A stretch of DNA of 64,000 nucleotides. Origin: Flavilitoribacter nigricans DSM 23189 = NBRC 102662. Its GTDB lineage: Bacteria > Bacteroidota > Bacteroidia > Chitinophagales > Saprospiraceae. Below are positions 11,637 to 19,833 of the stretch, one piece after another (position 1 is the first letter of the stretch; each line of letters starts with the position of its first letter). Below the pieces are notes generated by a model that searched no databases, had not been told where the DNA came from, and saw only the letters and a program-made list of their open reading frames with translations. The position numbers and the translations under genes are program-made. Location of the stretch: positions 1-64,000 of the forward strand of contig NZ_PDUD01000031.1 of the NCBI RefSeq assembly GCF_002646595.1, in the 5' to 3' direction.

Positions 11637-14600
11637 ATGAAGCAGTTCCTCTTTTTTGTCCTCTGCATCCTTTACACCCCATTCCTTCTGCAGGCCGCCG
11701 ACTATTTTTGGGTAGGCGGTACCGGCGATTGGTCCGATACCGGCCACTGGGCGACCAGTAGCGGCGGAAGCACCTTCCACGCTTCGCCTCCCGGGGCCGG
11801 CGATAATGTATACTTCGACGCAAAGTCGTTTCCGGCCAGCAATCCGGTAGTTACTGTAGACGGGAGCCCGTCCAGCTGCCGCAGCATGATCTGGACCGGC
11901 GCGGGAAATAAACCGACCCTGATAATTGGCACCACGGCCCAGTTGGATATTTACGGCGATCTTCTGTTGATTCCCGGCATGACGCTGACCTTCGCGCAGC
12001 CTACCAGTTCCCGCATCCGCATGCAGGGTAACGGAACTGGCTACGGGATCACGACCGCCGGCCACGATCTGGTCAACTTTCGCTTTGAAGGATCCGGAGA
12101 ATGGACCCTGCAGGATGATCTCACCAGTACCAGTGAGATCATTATCTCCGGCGGCACTTTCATTTCCGACGGTTTTACCATATCGGCCTATTCGCTCCTG
12201 ATCAATGGCTCCGGTATCAAATTCGATCTGAGTAATTCCCAGGTGGACCTAACCATTTTGCGGATTATCTCCCTTACATCGGCCACGCTGAACAATTCCG
12301 TAATGACGGCCAATTCGGTAACGATCTTTCCCAGCGGTATCAATTTCAACAGTCTTGAGCTTATCGGCAGTACGCCCGGTCTTTCCGGAAGTGGCCTCAG
12401 TTTCGCAACCTTACTGCTTTCGGGTACTACCCGAACCAGCGTGACCGGCAATCATAGTGTGCAAACCACACTCACCGCCACCCAGCCGGGTTCCGTGGTG
12501 GAGTTTGGCAGCAGTTCCACCCTCACCCTCAACGGTAGCATGCAATCGATGGGCAGTTCCTGTTCCAACCAGATCACCTGGCGAAGCAGTAGCTCGGGCA
12601 ATGCCTTTACAATAGCTAAAAGTAGCGGCAGTGTCACCATCGAAAACGCCATTCTGCGGGACGTTCACGCGGCAGGAGGTGCTACTTTTACAGCCAACAA
12701 CAGCATTGATCTGGGCAATACGGGCGGCTGGTTGTTTAGTTCAGTCGCTCCGCAAACTTACTATTGGATAGCCGACTGGGGCGGTAACTGGTCCGATGGA
12801 GCTAACTGGTCGACCACTTCCGGAGGAATGGCATCCGGATGTGTTCCTTCTCCGGTGGATAATGTAGTATTTGATGACAACTCCTTCAATTCGACCTTAC
12901 TTTTAAATCCTGTGGTTACCGTGGATGGCAATCTGCAGCAGGCCCGCTCCATGACCTGGGAACCGGACGTGGACCGCAATCCCATTCTGCGTATACCGGC
13001 CCTTACCCAACTGGAAATTTACGGAGACCTCCGTCTCACAGCGGCCGTGTCCATCGATTTTCAATCCAATACCTCTTCCCAGATCTATATGAAAGCCAAT
13101 GAGGCCGTAATGATCGAAACGGCGGGAAAAGACCTCAAGAATTTCCGCATCGACGGTCCGGAAGGGTCTTTCCTGCTTTTGGATGCACTTACGTCTTCCT
13201 ACGAGTTGTTTCTTACCAACGGCGAACTGGACCTGAACGATTTTGACCTCCAGGCCCGCGACCTGCTCATCAGTAACGGCGTATTGGATATGAGCAACAG
13301 CGATGTTACGGCTACAGCGCAATTCCGGGTTAACAACATTGCCAGTTTGTTTGCCGCCAATTCCACCCTGACCACCCAAACGCTGCAGTCTTTTGAGAGT
13401 AGCCTGGTCTTTGGGGACGTCATAATCAGTGGCACTGGCGGACTCCTGAGCGGATTCGATCTGACTTTTGACGATCTGACTATCCTATCGAGCGGACTGA
13501 CCCAGATCACCGGCGGTCACACCGTTAACGGTACCTTATCGCTCAGTAATTCCGGCGGCGAGATAAGCTTTCAGTCGGGTACCGTTACCCGTATTGCCGA
13601 CCTGGCCAGCAGCGGAGCGGATTGCGGAGGCCAGATCTCCCTGCGGTCCAGTACCGGTGGCAGTCGGTTCACTTTTGATTTTACCGGCCCCAGCCTGCCG
13701 CTTCCGGCGGATAACACCAACCTGATCATTCAGGATAGCGAGGTCCTCAACGGCCCCATCGAGGTCAACGCCTCGATCGATCAGGGTAACAACAGCGGCT
13801 GGACGATCAATGCGGCGGCAGGCAAACAGTTATTCTGGATCGGCGGCAGTGGTGACTGGGACGACCCCGCTCACTGGTCCCTGACATCCAATGGTGGTTC
13901 AGCCGGTTGCATTCCTTCCGTTTCCGATGATGTCCTGTTCGATGCCAATTCTTTCAGCGCAGCGGCTCAGGAAGTGCGGGTACCTACGGGTAATCACCAT
14001 TGCCGAAATATGGAATGGATAAGTACCGGCCCCGATGCCATTGCTTATCAGCCAACCCTGCGCCTCGGCATTCTGGCCAACCTGTACGTCCACGGTTCTC
14101 TGCAGCTGGCTACTGCCGCCCAGATGAGCTATACCGTAGATGCGCTGTCTTCGTCCAAACTTTATGTAGCCGCCCGCACACCGGGTCATTCCATCACCAG
14201 TGGAGGCCTCGATCTGATCAATTTTCGCATGGACGGAGCCGGTGGCGAATGGACGCTCCTGGATGATCTGACTGCAAGTTTCGAATGCTTCCTGACCAGC
14301 GGCACCCTGCACACCGACGGCTTTGATCTCAGTGGTGGCCAATTCGTTATGAGCGCTATCAATACCGGCCTGAATCTGAGTGATTCCAGAATAGAAATGA
14401 CCAGTATGATCCTCAATTCTACCAATGTGGATGCCGGTACTTCTCTCCTGCGAACCACCAGCTTAAACGCCCCCGGGAGCGGCCTGGCCCTGTACGATCT
14501 TCAGCTCATCGGTACCGACCCCAGTTTATCCACCTTCAATCTTAGTGTGCAAAACCTCCAGCTTGCCGGATCCAACCAGAATACCGTTTCGGGTAATGTC

Positions 14601-15479
14601 CTCGTTCAGGGTGATTTTGAGATGGATTATCCCGGAAGTACAGTCATTCTGGGGTCGGCTTATACCTTGGAAGTGGGTGGTGATATTTTAAACAGCGCCC
14701 TTCCGGGCAATCGGATCAATATCCGCTCCAGCACACCGGGATCCCCGGCCCTGCTCCGCAAAACCAGTGGAAATGTATGTCTGGAATACCTCAACATTCG
14801 CGACAGCAATGCCGGCGGCGGCGCAAAGTTCGGCGTCGTCAATTCTACCGACGAAGGCAATAACAGCGGCTGGATCTTTTCGGCGGAAGCAAGCTGCGAG
14901 ATCTTTCTGCCCGTAGAATGTATGGATTTTCGGGCTGATGTCCGGGAGGACAGCGGCGTACAGCTGGAATGGACGACGGCCTCCGAAAGGCTCAACCGGG
15001 GCTTTCGCCTGCAGCGCAGCCTTTTCGACGGCCCCTTCGAAACCATTGCCTGGATCGACGGATCGGGCAATACCGACCAACTGCGTTCCTACACTTTTTT
15101 CGACGATCAGTTGCCTCCGGCAAGCGGCGGTACGATCTATTACCGGCTGCTACAGATTGACGAGGATGGCACCCTCAATCAGGCCTGTGATCTGGTTAGC
15201 ATTGAACACTCCCCTGCCCCGTTCTCTACCCTGCAGGTCTATCCCAATCCGGCCACTCATTCGTTCACCCTGGACTGGCAGCAGACGAGTGACGGGCCAA
15301 TAACCATCACCGTTTTTGATGCGCTGGGAAGAGTCTGGAAAAGCTATGTGCTCGATCGGGAAGCGGGTCGCCAAAGCCGGACGCAAACGGTAGATAACTG
15401 GCCAACCGGATATTACGGCATTCAACTGCAATTTCCGGATGGACGTGTGCAGAGTCGCCGGCTGGTCATCGCCCGTTGA
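11637..15479 (+). CDS. Large three-repeat T9SS-secreted protein
   Basis: This is a 1280-residue exported protein with a signal peptide (1-20) and no recognised enzyme domain. It has three tandem units of about 355 residues, aligned on W25, W377 and W734. Each starts with a (Y/L)(F/Y)W(V/I)-G-DW-HW/NW motif followed by (D/N)xVxFDxxSF, and each ends with an LGN/QGN/EGN-x-SGW signature. The repeats are rich in Ser, Thr, Gly and short beta strands and probably form a right-handed beta-helix or filamentous stack. Residues ~1090-1195 are the FnIII-like domain often found before T9SS signals, and ~1200-1280 (VYPNPATHSF to LVIAR) is a type A sorting domain. It is likely a surface or secreted structural or binding protein. 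Confidence 0.88.
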   Translation: MKQFLFFVLCILYTPFLLQAADYFWVGGTGDWSDTGHWATSSGGSTFHASPPGAGDNVYFDAKSFPASNPVVTVDGSPSSCRSMIWTGAGNKPTLIIGTTAQLDIYGDLLLIPGMTLTFAQPTSSRIRMQGNGTGYGITTAGHDLVNFRFEGSGEWTLQDDLTSTSEIIISGGTFISDGFTISAYSLLINGSGIKFDLSNSQVDLTILRIISLTSATLNNSVMTANSVTIFPSGINFNSLELIGSTPGLSGSGLSFATLLLSGTTRTSVTGNHSVQTTLTATQPGSVVEFGSSSTLTLNGSMQSMGSSCSNQITWRSSSSGNAFTIAKSSGSVTIENAILRDVHAAGGATFTANNSIDLGNTGGWLFSSVAPQTYYWIADWGGNWSDGANWSTTSGGMASGCVPSPVDNVVFDDNSFNSTLLLNPVVTVDGNLQQARSMTWEPDVDRNPILRIPALTQLEIYGDLRLTAAVSIDFQSNTSSQIYMKANEAVMIETAGKDLKNFRIDGPEGSFLLLDALTSSYELFLTNGELDLNDFDLQARDLLISNGVLDMSNSDVTATAQFRVNNIASLFAANSTLTTQTLQSFESSLVFGDVIISGTGGLLSGFDLTFDDLTILSSGLTQITGGHTVNGTLSLSNSGGEISFQSGTVTRIADLASSGADCGGQISLRSSTGGSRFTFDFTGPSLPLPADNTNLIIQDSEVLNGPIEVNASIDQGNNSGWTINAAAGKQLFWIGGSGDWDDPAHWSLTSNGGSAGCIPSVSDDVLFDANSFSAAAQEVRVPTGNHHCRNMEWISTGPDAIAYQPTLRLGILANLYVHGSLQLATAAQMSYTVDALSSSKLYVAARTPGHSITSGGLDLINFRMDGAGGEWTLLDDLTASFECFLTSGTLHTDGFDLSGGQFVMSAINTGLNLSDSRIEMTSMILNSTNVDAGTSLLRTTSLNAPGSGLALYDLQLIGTDPSLSTFNLSVQNLQLAGSNQNTVSGNVLVQGDFEMDYPGSTVILGSAYTLEVGGDILNSALPGNRINIRSSTPGSPALLRKTSGNVCLEYLNIRDSNAGGGAKFGVVNSTDEGNNSGWIFSAEASCEIFLPVECMDFRADVREDSGVQLEWTTASERLNRGFRLQRSLFDGPFETIAWIDGSGNTDQLRSYTFFDDQLPPASGGTIYYRLLQIDEDGTLNQACDLVSIEHSPAPFSTLQVYPNPATHSFTLDWQQTSDGPITITVFDALGRVWKSYVLDREAGRQSRTQTVDNWPTGYYGIQLQFPDGRVQSRRLVIAR
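11703..14885 (+). repeat. Three tandem ~1.06-kb coding repeats inside the T9SS protein
   Basis: Unit 1 is about 11703-12755, unit 2 about 12756-13826 and unit 3 about 13827-14885. They align over their whole length at protein level (start motif, LxIYGDL or LYVHGSL near residue 80 of each unit, a DLxNFR(F/I/M)(E/D)G strand near 145, and the closing SGW). DNA identity is low, so the duplications are old. Confidence 0.8.
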
Positions 15480-15556
15480 CCAAACCGTCAACCCTCAACC
15501 TTTACCGTGGAAACAGCTTAAATAGATTCGATGTTTTTCCGTACAATCAAGCCGGG

Positions 15557-15751
15557 CTATTCGGACCTTTGTCGCCGGGAGGCTCGCTTAAAAAACACAC
15601 CGGCACAGATAAGCAGCAGACCGACGGCGAGTACGATTTTTAGCGGATCGTGGTAGGGCGAATCATTGGGCACAAAGACATGTACGGCCCCGATCAGTAC
15701 CGAAAGGATACCGATAATATGAAAGGTATTCGATGCAGAGGATGATTTCAT
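15557..15751 (-). CDS. Small two-helix membrane protein
   Basis: A 64-residue protein with two predicted membrane helices (about 10-28 and 38-56) joined by a short polar loop (PNDSPYHDP), and a basic tail (KRASRRQRSE). I do not recognise a family. It resembles in layout, but not clearly in sequence, the 65-residue protein at 18314-18511. It lies 77 bp past the stop of the converging repeat protein and 72 bp downstream of the thioredoxin-like lipoprotein on the same strand. Confidence 0.6.
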   Translation of the reverse strand: MKSSSASNTFHIIGILSVLIGAVHVFVPNDSPYHDPLKIVLAVGLLLICAGVFFKRASRRQRSE

Positions 15752-15823
15752 AAAAAGATTTTACCCAGTAGGTTGAAAAAAAGAGCTGATCATTACACCC
15801 TGCCTTGTTTTTTTATAAAAACG

Positions 15824-16972
15824 CTAAAATAGTAAAGCGGCTACCGCTTCATCGTAACCTCCAAATACCTGTTCTACTCTACCGGTAGCGTTGAGCAGGA
15901 CAAAAGTCGGGAAAAAATAGACAGAGAAATCTTCGTTCATGTTGCTCTCTAAGGAAAAGGCCGGGAAGGGAAATGCCTTCTTTTCCAGATAAGCCTTTAG
16001 GGCATCCGGAGTGTCGACCGGACTGCTGTAATAAAAGTTCAAACCGGGTCGTAAACGGTAGTGTTTACGCTGCATTTCCCGCAGGGCGTATTCACAGCCG
16101 CCGCAACCGATGAACGAAAACATGATGAGGCTTTTACGGCCCTGGTCACCGTATAACTTCCGTTCTTTTCCATCCAGAGACCGGTAAGTATTATCGGCCA
16201 CCTGGGCCCCCACCGAGATCTGCCGTTGGTGCCGTTCTTCCTCCAGGTCCCCTTGCGTGATCGTCCGGTAGTGTTCGGGTATAGTGAATTTCGAAAAAGA
16301 AAAGTCCTGGGGCAATCCATCGAATTGAACAGTCCGAAAATGGGTATTGATAACCTGCAGGGTATCCCCCGCCCGAATGGCGATCCGGCAAATCCGCTGC
16401 ACACTATGGCTATGCTGATCTAAGTAATACTGCCGTTCGTGCCGGACGATCTGCGTGCTGTCCGAGAAAGAAGGATTTTCGGTGATCAACGAGTACACAT
16501 AAAAGGCTTGACCGGCAATAAGCGTATCCACAGCCCGGTCAAAAGTAGCGCTGGGTTCCAGTTCAAAAGGCGTGGCTGAGAAGATCCGCAGATTGTCGAA
16601 ATAAGCCGGATCCGCTTCGATATCCTGCGGATCGTGCAGCACGATCATTGAGGGATCATCGTGCCTTATTTCCCGGTAACTGGTGCCGTCAAACAGCAAT
16701 TCCGCGCGAAAAGTGTTGGCGTAAAACCCGAAGCCAGTAGTGCTCCCTGTCAGTTTCACATAGGTGATCTCCGCCGAATCCCGGAAAATGGAACCATTGA
16801 TCCGGGTATCCCATTCGGAGTAGTAGCGGTACTGAACGTTTTGGCTTTTTTCGATCTGTTCCAACGCAGCGGACCAGACCGCTTCGGCGGAAGGTCTTTC
16901 CGGCTGACAGGCAGCGAACAGCGTGGCTGCCAGCAGCATCGGCAATAGGGTGTTTTTCATGGAGAACGGCAT
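15824..16972 (-). CDS. Lipoprotein with C-terminal TlpA-like thioredoxin domain
   Basis: This 382-residue protein has a lipoprotein signal with the lipobox LFAAC (Cys22 in this numbering). An in-frame ATG at 16960 (Met5) gives an equally good signal and may be the true start. Residues ~25-260 form an outer-membrane-lipoprotein-like beta domain of unknown role. The C-terminal ~120 residues are a TlpA/AhpC-type thioredoxin fold with a redox CGGC motif (Cys290, Cys293) and a cis-Pro in FFPTFVL. It should act as an envelope thiol-disulfide reductase. It is alone on the minus strand. Confidence 0.85.
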   Translation of the reverse strand: MPFSMKNTLLPMLLAATLFAACQPERPSAEAVWSAALEQIEKSQNVQYRYYSEWDTRINGSIFRDSAEITYVKLTGSTTGFGFYANTFRAELLFDGTSYREIRHDDPSMIVLHDPQDIEADPAYFDNLRIFSATPFELEPSATFDRAVDTLIAGQAFYVYSLITENPSFSDSTQIVRHERQYYLDQHSHSVQRICRIAIRAGDTLQVINTHFRTVQFDGLPQDFSFSKFTIPEHYRTITQGDLEEERHQRQISVGAQVADNTYRSLDGKERKLYGDQGRKSLIMFSFIGCGGCEYALREMQRKHYRLRPGLNFYYSSPVDTPDALKAYLEKKAFPFPAFSLESNMNEDFSVYFFPTFVLLNATGRVEQVFGGYDEAVAALLF

Positions 16973-17047
16973 TTTTACAGACTGAACGCTGAAAGGGCGT
17001 CCGTCTTAAAGAGATTCCATGCCGTTGTGGAGTTGTATGCTGTCCTT

Positions 17048-18205
17048 TTATCTTTTATGGAGCAATTCCAAGCCCGTCGTCCTGGCCTCCACGGAGGGCA
17101 AGGGAGTCAGGGGTGCGCTGGGAACCGACTCGTACCAGAAGGTTGCCGCCGACCAGTCGTCTTCCCGCTCGTAGTAACAGCACCCGATCTGTTGCATCGT
17201 GATCCGGCATTCCTCTTTCCAGTAGATCGGATCGGGGATGTGCCAGCGGTACATGGAGATGTACTCGGTTTGCATCTCTTTTTCCTTTTCGTTGGGATAA
17301 TCGTAGGCCATGATGGTCGAATCCGATTTGAAATTCAGATTGCAACCGTGGTACTGAAAAGTCGTTTCCTGAATACCGAACGACAAGCCCACCCAGTCTT
17401 CACTGCCTGTCCCGCAAATGGTCGGATATTCCTGATCCCCATCCATATAGATCTTGATCTCGCCTTCGCCCCACCAACCGGGATGGAGTGTCCGAACGCC
17501 GATCACCGCACCGATGAAGCGGCCTTTGCCTTGCCGTTTCGGCAGGATCTCAAAATCGGCCCGCTGGGTGGTCGGATTTTCCCGCCGGAAGTTCACGTGC
17601 ATTCTGCCGATGTCTGCATCATGCTGGTCGTTGATCGTGTAATCGATCTGGTAGAATAAACGGAACCGCTTATCCGATTCGTTCTTCAGCACTATTTTCG
17701 CACTGCGGGTGAAGGGCATGGGCAGCCAGAAGTTGAGTGCCTCCATTTCTCCGATCGTGTGCACGGCGGATTCATAGGCGGTCGGAGTAGCGTGAGCCGC
17801 CCCCATAAAATCGCCCAGCGGGCAGGCGATACTGGGGTATTCCTGACCGTCCCAATACGCCACGATCAGGGTGCTGCGCAGAATATTATCCAGGTCCTTT
17901 CGGTTTTCCTTTGCCCAATCCCCGGTCATCCAGATATGCCGGATGGTCCCGGAGGCCTGCACATCGAAAAGTACGACCTCTTCCCCGGGTTCGATGTATT
18001 TAAATGGAGCACCTTTCCGGCCCGGGCCGGTCTCTCCCACGGCTTTTCCGCCGGCTCCCGGTTCACCGGTGGGGTTCTCAAAAGAGACGGATCTGGATTC
18101 GATGGGCGTATTCACCTTATACAGTTCCAGTCCCTCTCTTATTTGGGCAGAAACTCCGGAACACAAACCTGCCGCCAGCAGGATTATCAGTGCCTTTTTC
18201 CACAT
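17048..18205 (-). CDS. DUF2961/GH172-family glycoside hydrolase
   Basis: This 385-residue exported protein (signal peptide 1-20, ending VSAQ) matches the DUF2961 family, whose characterised members are GH172 enzymes acting on alpha-fructofuranoside or furanose linkages. Family-typical strings are TIRHIWMT, the CPLGDFMG loop, NFWLPMPF and GTGSEDW. The acidic residues in GEGEIKIY and GTGSEDW are the likely catalytic pair by comparison with the family, but I cannot number them with certainty. Known GH172 proteins form trimers or hexamers. The substrate is not visible from context, since no transporter or other glycosidase adjoins it. Confidence 0.85.
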   Translation of the reverse strand: MWKKALIILLAAGLCSGVSAQIREGLELYKVNTPIESRSVSFENPTGEPGAGGKAVGETGPGRKGAPFKYIEPGEEVVLFDVQASGTIRHIWMTGDWAKENRKDLDNILRSTLIVAYWDGQEYPSIACPLGDFMGAAHATPTAYESAVHTIGEMEALNFWLPMPFTRSAKIVLKNESDKRFRLFYQIDYTINDQHDADIGRMHVNFRRENPTTQRADFEILPKRQGKGRFIGAVIGVRTLHPGWWGEGEIKIYMDGDQEYPTICGTGSEDWVGLSFGIQETTFQYHGCNLNFKSDSTIMAYDYPNEKEKEMQTEYISMYRWHIPDPIYWKEECRITMQQIGCCYYEREDDWSAATFWYESVPSAPLTPLPSVEARTTGLELLHKR

Positions 18206-18313
18206 GATCTTATTTTTTCCACCAAAATAAGGAAGCAGATGAACAGCTCATTATCGATGGAAATTTTTAACCTTCATTCCTGCCCTTCAGGCCGGATCCC
18301 GAACTGTTTTCGG

Positions 18314-18511
18314 TCAGGAACCGGAAGCGAAAAAGGCCGTTACCTGCTGACGGAATTTTGGCGACTTCGCAAATACCATCAGCAGAAAACCCAGATTAAA
18401 TAGCAGGATCTCGTAGTACCAGGGATATTCATCGGGGATGACTACAAAAGAAAAGATCATTATCAGGATCCCGGTAATTCGGATGATAGTAAGCCAGTTC
18501 GGATTTAGCAT
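18314..18511 (-). CDS. Small membrane protein
   Basis: A 65-residue protein with two hydrophobic helices (about 10-26 and 34-50) separated by a short loop with Pro and aromatic residues (PDEYPWYYE). No family is recognised. It is 82 bp downstream of the sigma/membrane-protein pair on the same strand and may be cotranscribed with it. Similar small proteins in Bacteroidota are uncharacterised. Confidence 0.55.
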   Translation of the reverse strand: MLNPNWLTIIRITGILIMIFSFVVIPDEYPWYYEILLFNLGFLLMVFAKSPKFRQQVTAFFASGS

Positions 18512-18593
18512 AGTCTGTAATTTTGTGGTTAGTAATGCCGGCTAAAGACCGGTTTACCCGGTATGTTGAAAAAGCAGCAACATCATTACACTT

Positions 18594-19250
18594 TCAATCC
18601 TCTTTTTTTGCATCCAGGGATTGGAGGTAGTATTTGAGGCGATCCAGGTAGCGGCCGAATTTGAGGTGTTGCATATACTTCTGGAAAAAGAAGGAAAATA
18701 CCCCAACAAGTACCGGTAAAAGGACCAGAAGGAGGCCTCGAATATCCCAGTCCAAATCGTGCTCACGAAAAGCATAGGCATAATAAAACCAGGTGAAAAA
18801 GACAGGCGACATGAATGTATCAGAGTAAATATTGAAGCGCATTGCCCGCTCCATAACCTGAATAAAACGTTCCAGTGAGGTTTTGACATCTTCCGTTGAC
18901 CGTTCCAGTGCTCCGATGAAACGGTAGGCCCGGTGGTTAAAGAACAGCATACAGCAAAGGGATACCGATAGGGTGCCATAAAACAGCGTAGTCTCCCGGG
19001 CGCTGAACAGAAAATCCAGGGGATGGAATTCCCGCGGTGCCAGGGCCGAACCCAGGCTGGCGCCAATGGCGATCACAGCAACTGTCGTACCGATCAGGAA
19101 TTTAAATTGTAAGGCTCGTTTGATGCCGGCCAATTCGGTACCGGAGCTTCGGCGTATTCGGGTACGCACCGCCTGCTCGTCGAGTATATCTTTCCTTTGC
19201 ACGTCAACATTGACCAAATTCCAGGCCGATTGCAGCTCTGCCAGTTCCAT
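18594..19250 (-). CDS. Four-helix membrane protein coupled to an ECF sigma factor
   Basis: A 218-residue inner-membrane protein. About 45 N-terminal cytoplasmic residues (MELAELQSAWNLVNVDV) are followed by helices near 47-68, 83-102, 147-162 and 167-190, with a coiled amphipathic stretch around 110-140 and a charged tail. The ATG begins one base after the sigma stop, so the two genes must be translated together. By position it is the best candidate for a regulator (anti-sigma-like) of that sigma factor, although it lacks a recognisable zinc anti-sigma motif. I do not recognise a named family. Confidence 0.75.
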   Translation of the reverse strand: MELAELQSAWNLVNVDVQRKDILDEQAVRTRIRRSSGTELAGIKRALQFKFLIGTTVAVIAIGASLGSALAPREFHPLDFLFSARETTLFYGTLSVSLCCMLFFNHRAYRFIGALERSTEDVKTSLERFIQVMERAMRFNIYSDTFMSPVFFTWFYYAYAFREHDLDWDIRGLLLVLLPVLVGVFSFFFQKYMQHLKFGRYLDRLKYYLQSLDAKKED

Positions 19251-19251
19251 A

Positions 19252-19755
19252 TTACTTCGACTTTATTTTTTTGGATATTTTTTTGCGGATCCGGGTCATT
19301 TTTACCCGGACATAGTTTTGGGTTATGCCCATAATTTCAGCAATTTCTGCGTGGCCTTTTCCCTCCAGATGCAAAAGCACGACTGCCCTTTCTACCTTGT
19401 CCAGTTGGGAAATAGCCCGGTACATCTTTTTCAGGCGTTCGTCTTCCAGTTCATTCCGACGTTCGTCGACGACTTCCCGGAAGTCATAGCTCTCGAAAAA
19501 CAGCAATCTGCGCTTTTTTTCTTTCCGAAAATCCTGAATGGCTACGTTCAGCGCCACCCGGTACAGCCAGGTCGAGAATTGTGCTTCCCCGCGAAAGGAT
19601 GGATAGGACTTCCAGAGTTGCACGAGTATTTCCTGGAAAAGATCCTTACGGTGCTCCTCATCGTCGCAGTACATTCGGCACACCTTGTGGATAATCGCCT
19701 GGGATGCAGTGATCTTTTTTACAAACTCCTGTTCTTTTGCCTTTTTATCACTCAA
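19252..19755 (-). CDS. ECF-type RNA polymerase sigma factor
   Basis: A 167-residue sigma-70 family regulator of the ECF group. Region 2 covers ~10-80 (DLFQEILVQLWKSYPSFRGEAQFSTWLYRVALN) and region 4 covers ~110-160 (LDKVERAVVLLHLEGKGHAEIAEIMGITQNYVRVKMTRIR). The only start that keeps region 2 intact is a TTG at 19755; there is no in-frame ATG or GTG upstream before a stop. The TTG overlaps the stop of a 10-codon leader ORF. It is followed one base later by a membrane protein and preceded by a T9SS type B protein, so it may control envelope genes. Confidence 0.88.
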   Translation of the reverse strand: MSDKKAKEQEFVKKITASQAIIHKVCRMYCDDEEHRKDLFQEILVQLWKSYPSFRGEAQFSTWLYRVALNVAIQDFRKEKKRRLLFFESYDFREVVDERRNELEDERLKKMYRAISQLDKVERAVVLLHLEGKGHAEIAEIMGITQNYVRVKMTRIRKKISKKIKSK

Positions 19756-19784
19756 AAGAAATTGCTTTGTTTGGTCTGTTGCAT
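19752..19784 (-). CDS. Ten-codon leader ORF overlapping the sigma start
   Basis: ATG at 19784-19782 opens a tiny frame reading MQQTKQSNFF whose TGA stop shares two bases with the TTG start of the sigma gene (TTGA). The arrangement would let ribosomes ending the leader restart on the sigma factor, which would explain use of a weak TTG. Expression of the peptide itself is not shown by sequence. Confidence 0.35.
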   Translation of the reverse strand: MQQTKQSNFF

Positions 19785-19833
19785 TTTCAGGCTGATCATT
19801 ACAATTTTTACGGATTTTTTTTGGTCCTCTGGT

